Below, one piece after another: positions 9,652 through 22,422 of a stretch of DNA of 64,000 nt. Within the stretch, counting starts at the first letter, position 1, and each line of letters starts with the position of its first letter. The DNA lies in assembly GCF_000143415.4 (NCBI RefSeq), contig NW_003314309.1:34022-98021 (forward strand), written 5' to 3'. The notes beneath the pieces are model-generated. The model was not told the origin of the DNA and searched no databases. It saw only the letters and a program-made list of their open reading frames with translations. The position numbers and the translations under genes were made by a program. This DNA comes from Selaginella moellendorffii (lineage: Eukaryota > Streptophyta > Lycopodiopsida > Selaginellales > Selaginellaceae).

Positions 9652-12600
9652 TTAATTGAACTTTGCATAAGTACATAGAGTTCTGTCTTGTAGAAATTCC
9701 TCCACTAAATCTCACTCATTCGCTAGGTTCTCCTTTGGTTCCCATGTTTCTTCGCAGTGTGGAAATCCTTTCCACTTCACATGGAACTCTCTCACCTTGC
9801 GTCCTTGTCACTTGCTCTTGTGTGCATTGATGATGGCCTCGACTTCATATTCCTCCTCCCCTTGGATAACCTCAGATAAAGGTCTTACTTGGTCCTTGTG
9901 AAACGGATCTTCAAAGTACGGCTTGAGTAAGTTCACATAGAACACTAGGTGCATCTTCCCCATCTCTCGAGGAAGTCAGAGACGGTAAACCACTTTACCG
10001 ATTCATGCCTCAATCTCTTAAAGCCCAGCAAACCTGCTTAAGGAACTCAAGATCAATTCAATTCTAGGAATACATGCATTTTTACCTTTGGGTCAACTTC
10101 CAGCTGATCCCACTTGGCAGCCTGAGGTTCTTGGTGTTCAGCCACACCTTCTTCCCAACTTGGAACTCTACATTCCGACGCTTCTGGTTCGCATATTTGG
10201 TTTGCCTTTGTTAAGCCCGTTCCAAGAAATCCCTCACTAGAATCCAAATGTTGAGTCTTTCCGCCATGAATGCTTCCACTGCGGGTAACTCTCTATGGTA
10301 CTCGGCCATGCCAAGCTCCACAGGACCTTCAATAGCTCGCCCATTGATGACTTCCCATGGACTCACCCCGATACTCGAATGTGGTGAGTTGTTATAACAT
10401 ATTTCTGCAAGTCCCAAATGACTTACCCAATCGGTCTGGTCTCCTGAGACATAGCATTGCAAATAATCCTCCAGTTGCCTATTCACCCTTTCTGTTTGTC
10501 CATCTGTCAAGAAGTGTTAGTGCCATCAAACTTGACTTAATACCCAATACTTATCTATGGGTGATAAGCTGTGCTGAATTTCAACTTGGTGCGATACTAT
10601 TCTAGAAGAGTTCTCCAGAACCTAATAGTGAAGATCTTATCTCAATCTAAGATGATCTCTTCCGGCCTTCCCTGCACTCGAACCATTTGTTCGAAGAACA
10701 ACTTCGCTACACCTTCCGCATCCACTTCCGTTGTGGTGGGTATGAAATGTGCCATCTTCAAAAATTGGTTGGTGCTTGAGCTCCTCAAGTTCTTTTTGGT
10801 TCAAACGATAGGGGGGACGAACCACCACCTTAACACCCTCGACCAGCTCAATCTTATGTTTTATCGGTCGTGCCGGGGGCAACCCCGCCGGTAGCTCCTC
10901 CGGCATGGTATCCTGGAATTGGTCCAACACCTGCTAGATCACTAAAGGTACTTCTTCCATTCCCGTCTCTTTGTCACTCTTCATGGAGAGTAAGCACGGA
11001 AATGCTGCCTTGGTTCCTTTAGTGAGTTGTCTTCTCATGGACACTAGGTTTAGGCAGGAATCTTTGGCTTTGCATTGCCCTACCTTTAGATCCTGGGCCT
11101 CCACCCTGGATTTTCTTCCTTGAGCATTCGCTAGTACCACAAGGTTCCTACTTTGTCCATGCAAGGCTACCATGAACCGATTGAACCAATCCATCCCGAA
11201 GATCACGTCAAATTCTGCCATGTCCAACACGATGAAATCCATGTCTACTTTCCATGTCCCTATTTTGACTCTCGCTTGTCGAAGTACCTCATCGGTGCTT
11301 TGGCTACTTTGAACAAACTCTATAGTCCTTGGTTCATCCAGCCGCTGCACCGTTAGTCCGACTTGCCAGACTATGTCTGTAGCCACAAAATTATCCAAAG
11401 CACCTGTGTCAATAAGGATCTTAACAAAACTACCTCCGAGCTTCCTTCGGAGGGTTAGTAGATGTTGCGAACGACTCTCTACCAAAGTTGCTGGGGTAAT
11501 GAGTAATTTTGAGCTAGGGACTAGATCACATACCTCAGTTTGGATTTCATCCAACTTAATGGCCATATTGGCTCTAGCCTTCTTCGGGTAGGGACATTCC
11601 CTCGAAAAATGTCCCACTTCACCGCAATTATAGTATACGTTGTTTCCCACGTTACTAACTGACTTGACCTTCTTATCCGTGGGTTTGTCTTTTTTTGCTT
11701 GACTCCCCCACGTACTTGCTCACTAGCCACCGGATTTGCCTTTCCGGAACCCCGAGGACTCATTCTTAGAGAAACTCTTCTTGAATTTCCCTTTGTTATA
11801 CGTTCCCCTTGGTTTGGCCCCTTTGTTAAATGTGGACCCCAACCTTGTCGTTCCCCTTTCGTAGGTTATCGTTGAAATGCACCTTGATGGCTGCATCCAA
11901 CACTTCCTTGTAGTTGGTCGTGTTCTAACGCATTACCTCATTGCGAGCCTAGGTTTGCAAGCTTGATATGAAGGCATGGAACGCATCCATATCCCCCATG
12001 TCCGTGACAAGTATCCTCTTTGCCATAAACCCATTCACATACTTCTGAATGGTTCCAGTCTACTTTAGCCTACTAAGCTCGTCTTTTAGATGTAGAGTAG
12101 CATTTGGAGGAACGTAAGTCATGCGGATCCTTGCCTTCATCATTTCCCAAGTGGCCACTGGTCCTTCGTTGGCCTCTATCATTCTTCACCAAGACTTGGC
12201 ATTATCTGCTAAGTATGGTTTTGCACATGGGACCTTCTCCAAGCTTGGTAACCGCAACACTTGAAAATAGTCCTCCATATTGTAAAACCACTCCTCCACC
12301 ACTTTATAGTCATTCACTCCCTTGAAGATCGGTGGGGGCTTTGGTTTGTACTTGGGATTGATTCCACTTTGGTCTATTCGACCTTGTTTGGTTTTGCCTC
12401 AGTCCCTGCCAAAGGGTTCACACCTTCTGCACTGCCAGCATCCGCAGTCTTTTGCCTTTTCTTCCGCTTCTTATCACGCTTTAGCTTGCGTCCAAGAGTC
12501 TCCAGCAGGGTATTGGTCTGTGCCAATTGTCCTTCTAGAATGTCCAATTGAGCCTTGGACGACCAAACCTTACTACCGGACTCTTGTTTGGAAGTTTCCT

Positions 12601-12718
12601 CATTGGAGTCCTCCTCATGCAAGGATTCCTCATCCATAGCCTTTTGTTCGACTGGAGGCTCCAGCTCTGGAGGAGGTTCCATCTCCGCCTTGGTTTGTTT
12701 CCACCCTGCCTTTGCCAT
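9652..12718 (-). pseudogene. Chromovirus gag-pol with RT to integrase deletion
   Basis: Gag begins at 12718 (MAKAGWKQTKAEMEPP) with an acidic then lysine-rich segment. A zinc knuckle near 11640 reads YYNCGEVGHFSREC, with the first Cys replaced by Tyr. The protease has LIDTGA near 11400. An RT N-terminal segment (KIELVEGVKVVVRPPYRLN) runs to about 10770. It is then joined directly to the integrase core (a KMAHFIPTTTEVDAE-type segment, then TDGQTERVNRQLEDYL near 10500). The RT active site, RNase H and integrase zinc finger are missing. A chromodomain (YEVEAI...VKWKGFP...TWEP) ends the frame near 9720. Such domains target insertion to heterochromatin in known families. There are several stops, so it is inactive. 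Confidence 0.85.
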
Positions 12719-12777
12719 CTCCCAGCAATCTGCCTCTATCCTTCGCTAGAACTGAGGAAAAGTCTCCAATACCAAAT

Positions 12778-13910
12778 TGTAAGCCACAAATTTTTCCTTT
12801 CTAATTTGCCAGCTTACCTCGTCTATCCAACCAACACTGCCTTGGCTTTTGTTAAGTTCCCTCGCCAAGGTTCCCGCCTATGGTACCAACTCCTACTTGG
12901 TCCTATTTGGTTTTAACTACTCACTACATGAGTAACAGAGCATTAGCCATCCATTCATGGATTCCCAAATCTCTCCCAATCCCCCTCCCCGGGTTAGATT
13001 GGACTTAAGGTTCAGCTACACTCCCCACAAGCACAAGCAGCCAAGCACACCAAGCCTGCAGGTTCCTAACATCCCTTGGTACCACAATACTTGATCATGG
13101 GACCCTCTAAATCCCAAGTCTTGAATGCAACACATGTTTCGGGATGCTAGGGCGAAACACCGTGGCCTAACGGCCCAGTATGGGTACCTCTATCCCCCCA
13201 CTTCCATCCCAAAGGGAAGGCCCAAGCCTCTGGGAAGGGCGAGGACCAATGAGCCGCAAGGTACTCAAATGGGGCACCACTCCATATGAGTTGAGAGCAC
13301 CACAGTCGGTTTCCCTTTCGGGAGTGGGAGCTGCTCTTGAGCACTTCCTTGGGTGGCCCCTCTGGCACCACCCAAGTCCATGTTCACTCCCACCCAAGGC
13401 CCCTCAACCCCAGTCTCAACCTTAAGTCAATTTGGAAACACCATTGAAGAGTTCCTTCAAGACTGGTTCCTGGACCTCACTATCCCTATTATACTTTTGG
13501 AACCCCTGCAGCCCCCCCCCGCCCCCCCCCCCCCCCCTCCCCCCCTGGGAGATGCACGCTTTGGGCTTTCACCCCTTGACCTGTATTAGTATTTGGACTC
13601 GGTCTCGAACTTGATCTTGGACTTGATCTCGGACCCGACTTTGGACTTGGTCTTGGACTCGATCTCAGACCCAATCTCGGACTCGACCTCGGACTCGGTC
13701 TCAGAACCGATCTCGGATCTTGGACTTTATCTCAAACTCGGTCTCCGAGTCGGCCTCGGACTCGAGCCCAGACTCTATCTCGAACTTGGTTTTAAAGTCG
13801 GTCTTAGACTCGATCTCAGACTCAGTCCCATCCGATGAACTCTTTGTCATTTCAGTCATGCTTTTGGGGATCCTTTAGCCTACGACACCTCGGGGAGTTG
13901 GTTCCTTACA
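12778..13910 (-). repeat. 5' LTR of the chromovirus
   Basis: This 1133-bp repeat starts TGTAAGCC and ends TCCTTACA. It holds a long poly-C tract (about 13511-13553) and a degenerate minisatellite (13593-13835), neither of which is present in the 3' LTR. It shares the motif around GCTTTGGGCTTTCACCCC with the LARD LTRs. Confidence 0.75.
13593..13835. repeat. Degenerate minisatellite in the chromovirus LTR
   Basis: Tandem degenerate copies of a 6- to 12-bp GGACTC/GGTCTC-type motif run for about 240 bp. The periodicity makes the plus strand read as an artificial Asp/Ser/Leu-rich repeat protein. It is absent from the other LTR, so it expanded after or apart from it. Confidence 0.75.
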
Positions 13911-16288
13911 GTAACTCACTTTATAATAAGCATAAGAATCATCATCAATGATCAATATAAAGGATTCAACATCTTCAATATTGATCACTAACTCTTCCTC
14001 TTGTAAAGTTAGTATAGTCCACGACTGAATCACTTTTCAAGGAAAAGCTAAATCTGTTGACCCCTACTAAACAATCTCGTCTAGAACACAACTAACTCAA
14101 CTTGCAACTCAGTTTATTTGAATGTCAACATAATTGCTAACTAGTAAATACATGAATGCCACTAACATAAAGCTATAGCCCAAACATCAACACTATTTAC
14201 ATCAAGACTAATGAAATTCAATATCAATCTTATGGAGAGATATTTCATTTTAATCAAATCTCAACAACAAGGCATCACTTCAATGCCATCAACACCATAA
14301 TAAAGCAAAAAGAAAGCAAGAGCGAATCACCACTCAAAGCTCTTTAGCAACTAAGCTAAACAAAGTCAAAGATACCTTAGTTAGTATCTGAGACCAATCC
14401 TTCAACACTACTTAGTTACAAATAACACACTATCAAAGAGTGATTCACCACATCCAAGACTCCATGAAATCCAACACCATGGACTAAATGCAAACAAATG
14501 ACATCGACAAAGGTAGAATTGATATACCAACATGGAAAAACTATATAAGTTTAACGACATGATCTTCTACAACACCATCTGGTAAAGCAAGCCTATCACT
14601 GCTAAATCATCATCGAGCAAAGCAAGTGTTAAACAATCCTTAACAAAGTCTACAAGCAATGATTAGTTTCCAAACAACTAACAATCACTCTTCAACTTGC
14701 CTTCACAAGACTTGAACACTAAACTCATGCCATCAAATCATATACTTGTCTAACATAAACGTAATACCTCAAGTACGAGATAAAGGTTTATAGACAAGCA
14801 TAAATTAAATGACTACTTGAATCCAACTCAACCGCAATAAGCTCATCAATATGTTTAGATAATAGCTCTGAGCATGCCTTAAAGAGGCTAGCTATGCATG
14901 ATCAACACTTAGTCGTAACTAAAGTGAAAATCATGAGATGAACTCATATCAGTACACAACCTCCTCATATACAAAGTTATAGTATGGGTACCAACATTTT
15001 AACCTCAGACAACTAAGTTGAACATCACCATCCTCAACCAAGGCACAAGGCCACCAAAACTAAGTTAAGATTAGTGAGAGCTCACTACTCTCATACAGTT
15101 TAACAAAATGCAAAGTGAACCTACCACCAAGCACAATGCTACAGAAAAAAGGCACAAGAGTCACATTTCTAGAAAATTGTAATGACTACTTTTTTACATC
15201 AACTCCAGACTCTATCCAACTCAATTGTTTTAGCCTCAAAAGTTAACATCCCTTTTGGGCCATATTATACAAACTACTTACTAATGTTTAAGCTAACCAA
15301 AATCAACTTCAACCCCTTCACTAGTTTGGATTGGTTTACGAAAATAGATTAATTTTTTAGCAAAGTGATCAATAGATCAACCATTGAAAAAGCCTAAAAA
15401 AATTTGTAAAAAATTTTCCATCCTAGAGAAAGAATAACTCTCAGTCTAGGAATGCAAACTTTCAAGACTCAACCAACTTCCTCCTACTAACAACTTCACA
15501 TATGTTCACCTCAACACTAATTCTCATAACTCAACAGTATATTTAAGCATCAAACATCATGCCCATATTTCGACATCCAACATAGACATCTGCAAAAATG
15601 CATAATGAACATTTAAGGCTTGATCATGAAGACCATATCTTCAGATATCCATATTGCACTAACACTATTCTTCAATTACCTTCAATATTTAATATGAAGC
15701 CAAAACACTAACAAGAAAAATGACATGGAAAATCAAGTTCTAAAGAAAATTCCTCATCACTTGAAACAACAATGCTACTTCCTTAACGCAAGTGCTAACA
15801 ATGTCAATGCTTCAACTACACACCTTCTCCATCCATAACATAACACACCTTAGCATAATGGATCATCATCTAGAATCTAGTCAAAGCTATTATATATAAG
15901 TAGACTAGTTTTTCCATCAACCACTTTGGGGTTTATCATCATTTACAACTTCATAAACACATTGCACACTATCACATGGATATGATATAAATTCACAATA
16001 ACTTAATCATTAATTGAGCAACACCACAAGCAATACCCATGTCACTACTACAAAGTTTATGTGAGTATCAAGTATTAACTCAATTCGACAAAATGCAACA
16101 TAAATGCCACACCCCACCGATAGAGATTTACAACACCCAATATCACTAACTTATGTTCACAACATAGACAAACTCATACCACTTTTTTTTTTACTAAACT
16201 CAAAACTAATTTAACACCAAGCTACTCAAGGAGCAATAACAAGGTTCTCCAGAAAAGATTTGAGCATTATAACCCAAGTCTTCTAATA

Positions 16289-16293
16289 GTAAG
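16289..16293. repeat. Target-site duplication (left copy, GTAAG)
   Basis: GTAAG before the TG end of the young LARD recurs exactly at 23570-23574 after its CA end. Confidence 0.9.
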
Positions 16294-16317
16294 TGTAGCG
16301 CACGTGGTTTTTACTCT

Positions 16318-16346
16318 TTATCCTATGGTGATTTACCATAGGATAA
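16318..16346. repeat. Perfect 12-bp inverted repeat in the LARD LTR
   Basis: The arms TTATCCTATGGT (16318-16329) and ACCATAGGATAA (16335-16346) flank a 5-base loop close to the LTR edge. The same palindrome is in the right LTR at 22447-22475, and it survives in the inverted old LTR segment near 24190-24215. Confidence 0.9.
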
Positions 16347-16379
16347 CACCACGAAGCGGAACCTAAACCCTCTTAGTGC

Positions 16380-16426
16380 CACGTGACAGATGCCACGTGT
16401 CACATGCCACGTGTCCATGCCACGTG
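16380..16426. promoter_or_regulatory. Cluster of four G-boxes in the LARD LTR
   Basis: CACGTG occurs at 16380, 16394, 16408 and 16421, spaced 13 to 14 bp, each within a GCCACGTG context. The array is repeated in the right LTR (22509-22555). G-boxes bind plant bZIP and bHLH factors, including ABA- and light-response regulators. Whether they drive this element is inference, since on the minus strand they lie toward the R/U5 end. Confidence 0.7.
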
Positions 16427-17441
16427 TCCACAGGAACCCAAGGTTCAGGGCCTTGGGCCACTGAACGAAGGAACGGTGCCAAACTCCCAAGCATGGAGCC
16501 AAGGAGTGTCGGAACCGAACCACGGAGCAACTCCCGAGCATAAAGCCCAAGGAGCGAAGGAACAGGAGCCCGGAGCGACTTGGAACAGTCCTAGAGTAAC
16601 CAGCATCCCAATGCTAGGACCAGCACGCAAAACGGAGCCAAACGGAGTCTGGCGCTATTTCGGCATACCGGTGGCCTAACGCGAGGACATGGGTACTCCA
16701 CCAACTAGCATGGAATGGAACTTGGGCTTAGACCCAAGCCGGACGCAGAACAAGGACAGGCACGCAAGCGGGAGCTAGACTATGCCTCAGGTTGGTCGGC
16801 CATGCCCGACCTACCCACTATCCCTACTATACATTTGGAACCCCCCATAGCCCCCCCCCCCCTTGAGGAACACACGCTTTGGGCTTTCACCCCAAGCCTC
16901 CCTTAGTATCAGGAGTTAGTCTCTGGGACAAGCTCGAAACTTACTAAATATGGAATGTCCCTAGATTGCGAATTTGGACATGGGACGAACACCATTGTGT
17001 TCAGGCTGATCTCTACATTCCGTAGATATGCCAAATGAGCAAATCTGGACACTTTCCATAAATAGCATTTGGGACCGAAATGAGACTAACCCAAAGGGCA
17101 TGATAGCGAGGGTGTTTGGCAGACACGGTAAGCTATCATCCGGCGATATTGAGGGACCAATCTCAATACGCGAGGGTTCTTGTCACTAGCCAGTGCAAGA
17201 CAAAACGAGACGGGAACTCCTTACCGGGCTAAGTATGCTTAGCTAATAACACGTAGGAATTCCGTCCTTATGCTCGTCCGGTCTAAGTACACTCGAAATG
17301 CCCAGTTAACTCCACTAGCACAAGAGGGACTGATAAAGGGTCCAGCAATACCGACCTCCTGCCATCGTGGCAGTAAGGTAAGAGTGTCCGTAAGGACTAG
17401 CCAACAGGTAACTTTCGATACCTGAAGTCACATTCGCGACA

Positions 17442-20400
17442 CTCTCCCCCCCTTGGGAAGATCGACGTCCTCGTCGATGCATACTCGAGTCTAGAATACC
17501 GCCAAGGAAACAACTCCAGGAAAAGTTCACGGTACTCACACTATGTGAGAAATGCACCAACTTAAATGAGTTAGGGGGCAACCTCTTTGTCTAACGCGGA
17601 TGCGCTACCAGCTCAGACACCTTCCGGCCGTCGCCGACAAGGAAATGACCAACGGAGTCAGCCACCCTTGCTGCTCTGGGAGTCACCCAGCTTACAAAAG
17701 TGTGATATGCCCCTGCCCGCAGGAACATAGAGAGAGAAGCCAGAGGCCCCAACCCTCCTAAGCAAAGAAACCAAACCCGTCGGTAAGGTTTAGATAGACT
17801 ACTGTAAACAGGCAGTTAGAGTTGTTTACACGGTCACGCCCTTTCAACGGAACAAGGAACATCGACAGAGAGGCGGGTTATGTGACCAGTCTACAGTAGC
17901 TACCCCATGACTAAAGATTTCAACATGCACACGAAGTGCCGAAGCCAGTCTGCCTATACTGGCCCAAACTCAAAGATCAATAGATGGACAATATCAAAGT
18001 CATAGACAATGATATCTTAGAGACTTAATTATCAGTGAGTATATCTTAGATTAGAACACAAAAGTATTCCAAGTAAGTTATCATCCGATAAACTAGTAGT
18101 ATAGTACAAGAACCACCAAGATCATCAAAATTGGTACATAGGATTCACCATCAAACAAAATTCAATAGCAAGTATATCATCAAGTAAACTTAACGATAAA
18201 GTTTAACTATTAAAGATTGTAGATAGAATGCCAAACAACTTACAAAAGAGAACTCAAAGAACACCAAGTATCATTGACAAGCAAGCAAAATGCTCGCGAA
18301 TGTATCACTTAGAGGAAATAACATTCCAATCTATCAGAACAAACTCAAGCAATAATCAACAGAATAGAATGAATGTGGTAAGACCAACAAACACTCATTC
18401 CTGCCAACTATCATAAAAGCTAATCCGAATAGATCCCAGCCAACAATACCAAGGAACCAGAGTTGCTCAAGCAAGTGTCAGCAACATCCTATTGATATGT
18501 CAAACCCAAGAGACCAATCCAGAGCAAATCACAAAGAACATGTGATATCGCGAAAAGCCACAAGCCATCAAAGAGAACAACTAACCACCATAAAAGATCA
18601 TTAATCATCCCATCAAAAGAGAGATGCATAATCATCATTAAAGAAGGAAGCCACCATCATGAAGAATGGCAACTCATCCTATATCAACAACAATCAAGCA
18701 GCACTTTCAACAAGGACAATCAACTATCTTAGATGATAATTAATCATCACCAATGATTGCCAGATGCAAATACTAACTTCATCGAAGCTAACAAGCCAAA
18801 ATGCCTTCCCCCAACAACTCCTAACAAATGGAACAATGAGCATGAAAACTCAAATAACCAAAAGCTCGAAGAAGTCTATAGCCAAGTCTTGCCTAATAAT
18901 GATCACGAGTCTCGCATGGACTAACGTCAATGCTAAAGAAGAAATCATGGTACAACCCACAATATCCTCCTCAACACATCTATAAGCTAAACTTCATAAT
19001 GCAAAGCTAATGAAGAGCATGTCTGCATCAATCCAAAAGTTAAGCATAACAAAGCTATGCTCAACAAGTGATCATCAAACGATCCTCCATGAATCCATCT
19101 ATAGCAAGACGTAACTCACATCATAACAAGCACAAAAAGAATCATCAATGATCGATATATTCCAACTTAAATCCAATAAAGATTCAAACCTTCCAATATC
19201 AATCACTAACTCTTCCGCTTGTAGAGTTAGTATAATCCATGACTAAATCATTTTTCAAGGAAAAGCCAAAGCTTAACCCCTACTAAATAATCTCGTCTAG
19301 AACACAACTAACTCAAACTTGCCACTCAGCTCGTTTGAATGCTAACATAGTTGCTAACTAGCAAATGTACGAATGCCAATAACACAAAGCCATAGCCAAA
19401 TCATCAACACTATCTTCATTGAGACTAATGACACTCAATATCAATCCTATGGAGAGATATCTCATTTCACTTGAATATCAACTTCAACAATGTCAATGAA
19501 AAGGCATCGCTTCAATGCCATCAACACTAGAACAAAGCTAAAAGAAAGCACAAGTGTATCACCACTCAAAGCTCTCTAACAACCAAGCTAACCAAGGTCG
19601 AAGATACTTTAGTTAGTATCCGAGACCAATCCTTTAGCAAAACTCAGTTATAGATAACACTTCTTCAAGGAGTGAATCACCACGTCCAAGACTCAATGAA
19701 ATCCAACACTATGAACTAAACGCAACCAAATGATATCAACAGAGGTAGAGTCGATATGCCAACATGGAAAACCCATGTAAGTCTAACGACACGATCCTCC
19801 GCAACCCCATTCGGTAAAGCAAGCCCATCACTGCTAAATCTTTATCGAGTGAAGCAAGTATCAATAGTCTTTTGACAAAGTCTACAAGTAATCACTAGTC
19901 GCCAAGCAACTAACAATCACCCTTCAACTTGCCTTCACAAGACCCGATCACCAACTCATGTCATCGAGTCACATACTTGTCCAACACGAACATAATACCC
20001 CAAGTATGAGATAAAAGTTCATAGACAAACACAAACTAAATGACCACTCGAATCCAACTCAACCGCGATAAGCTCACCAATGCATTTAGCCACTAGCTCT
20101 GAGCATGCCTTGAAGAGGCTAGCTATGCATGACCAACACTTAGCCGAAACTAAAGCGAAGACCATAAGATGGATCCATATCGGTACACAACCTCCTTATA
20201 GACAAAGCTATAGTACGGGTACCAACATCTCAAACTCAACCAACTAAGTTGAACATCACCATCCTCAGCCAAGGCGCAGGGCCACCAAGACCAAGTCAAG
20301 ATCAGTGAGAGCTCACTACTCTCATAGAGTCAAACAAAATGCAAAGTGCAACCTGCCACCAAGCATAATGCTACAAAAGAAAGGCACAAGGGTCACCTTT

Positions 20401-22422
20401 CTAGAAAAGTGCAACGGCCACTTTTCTACACTAACTCCAGACTCTATCCAACTCAATTGCCTTAGCCCCAAAAGTCAACATCCCTTTCGGGCTGCATCAT
20501 ACAAACTACCTACTAAGATCTAAGCCAACCGAAGTCAACTCCAACCCCTTCACTAGTTTGTATTGGCTTTCGAAAACGGAATGGTTTTCGAGCAAAGTGA
20601 TAACAGATCAGCCATTGGAAAAGTCTAAGAAAATTTATGGAAAATTTTCCATCCTAGAGAAAGAATAACTCTTAGTCCAGAAATACAAACTTTCAAGACT
20701 CAACCAACTTCCTCCTACCAACAACTTCACATAAGTTCACCTCAACACAAATTCTCAAGACCCATAGTATGCTTAAGCCTCGAACATCTTTCTGCCCATT
20801 TTTCCGATATCCAACACCGACATCCGCAAAATGCAAAGTGAACATCCAAGGCTTGATCACGAAGACCACATCTTCGGATATCTACATTGCACTAACACTC
20901 TTCTTCAGCCACCTTCAAGATCCAATGTGAAGCTAAAACACTAACAAGAAAAATGACATAGAAAATCAAGGTCTAAGGAAAATTCCTCATCACTCGAACA
21001 ACAATGCCACTTCCACTAACATAAGTGCTAGTGATGTCAATGCCTCAACTACACACCTTTTCCATCCAACAATCTACTCCAAGTGTTAACGGATAAACCA
21101 ACAAGCTATAGCAAGTGAATGCTATAACCCTTTTCAACACCTTATGGGCAAACCCTCAAGAAAACAAGGTACCAACTTAAGCTTAGCATAATGGACCACC
21201 ATTAAGAATCCAGTCAAAGCTACTACAATGCTACTTTGTGCAAGTAAACTTAGCTTCGCCATCAACAACTTTAGGGTTGATCATCGTTTAACCAAGCAAC
21301 TTCGTAAACACATTGCTCATTATCACATGGATATGATATAGAAATCACAATGACTTGATCATCAATTGAGCAACACCACGAGCAATGCCAATGTTATTAC
21401 TTCAAAGGTTTATGTGAGTATCAAGTGCTAACTCAATTCGACAAAATGCAACATAAATGCCACACTCCACCGATAGAGACTTACAACACCCAACATCACT
21501 AACTTTTGTTCACTACATGGACAAGCTTATGCCACTCTCTTTCCGACCAAACTCAAAACTTAATCCAACACCAAGCTACTCAAGGAGCAATAGCAAGGTT
21601 CCTCAGAAAAGAATTGAGCATTGCAACCCAAGTCTTTCAATAGCAAGCCTAGACAAAATGGTTTAGCGCTTCACCGCTATCCATCCCACAACTCACCATT
21701 GTAAGACCACCATCTCCAACATGCATCAAGATAGGGTCTCTTGATTGCATGATGTGAACACGAGCAATGAGTTAACACCTCGTTGCAAATCATCTCTCCA
21801 AGAAGAGAAAATGATTTACGTATTTGATCCTTCGTCCCTGACGACTCTCTTTTCGGTCTCATCTTTGACTTAACCTCAAGCTCGCTTTCGCACAACCTTC
21901 AGTCCAATCCAAGAAAAGTTTATGAGAGAGCACGGCAATGAGTACTTGAACCAATAGACTAATCCCTACAGTCTTGATTAATCCACTTGTAACCATGCCT
22001 AAGAAGGATCCACTAGTGCCGTGCTAAACAGCTACGGACCAGCCTATTTGCCACTCATAGCAAACTCAGGGAGGTTTGCTTTTACCCACGGTACAAGGAA
22101 CAACTCATGGAACCATCGATAGGCTAACATTAATCCTGCCAACTCAAAGCATATCCTCGAGTTGCTAATGCGCCTCACTCACGAGCCCAAGCGCAAACTC
22201 GTGCAAATTGGAACAACTTATTCCCACTTATGAGCCCAAGCTCAAGCTCACATCATAAGGTACAACAAGGTAACCAATCCATACCCAAGGAATGAATGCA
22301 AACCCATTGCACCAAACGTGTACCCACTCGGATCATCGTTTTCATCTCTGCGTATGCAACGAGACTAGTTGCCCAATCTCATTGAATAGTACTCGCTGAG
22401 ACTCGAGCCCTCTGATACCAAA
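17442..22422 (-). other. Non-coding interior of the young LARD
   Basis: About 5 kb is flanked by a purine tract (complement of 17442-17454) and a tRNA-Met primer-binding site (complement of 22411-22422). No frame longer than about 75 codons has any transposon-protein character. Much of it is A- and C-rich on the plus strand. It aligns with the old copy across at least 13911-16293, so the non-coding interior is a conserved family trait and not a recent deletion. Confidence 0.85.

Larger units (their letters stand above)
8538..13910 (-). mobile_element. Chromovirus (Ty3/gypsy), internally deleted, nested in the old LARD
   Basis: The element contains the LTRs 12778-13910 (5') and 8588-9619 (3'). 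On the minus strand the primer-binding site begins TTTGGTATTGGAGAC, just inside the 5' LTR. A short stretch (8538-8587) left of the 3' LTR matches the leader (12728-12777). This suggests a tandem LTR-internal-LTR-internal array that was later truncated. LARD sequence resumes exactly at 13911. A chromodomain coded near 9720-9900 identifies the chromovirus clade. The RT core and RNase H are deleted. Confidence 0.85.
16294..17441 (-). repeat. 3' LTR of the young LARD
   Basis: This LTR starts TGTAGCGC and ends CGCGACA, and it is nearly identical to 22423-23569. It carries a perfect 12-bp inverted repeat, four G-boxes and a poly-C tract. On the minus strand the LTR runs from 17441 to 16294. Confidence 0.92.

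Noticed and set aside
13593-13838. Open frame rich in Asp, Ser and Leu
   Set aside because: It is produced by the GGACTC/GGTCTC minisatellite; the frame has no gene context.
16383-16679. 98-codon frame conserved at 16383 and 22512
   Set aside because: It is identical only because the two LTRs of one young element are nearly identical. It lies over the G-box array and matches no protein family that I recognise.
17586-17640. tRNA-like D-arm (complement contains GAGCTGGTAGCGCATCCGCG) in the LARD interior
   Set aside because: There is no matching T-arm with a GGTTCGAATCC box, and the acceptor stem does not pair, so it is not a tRNA gene. A tRNA-derived origin is possible but unsupported.
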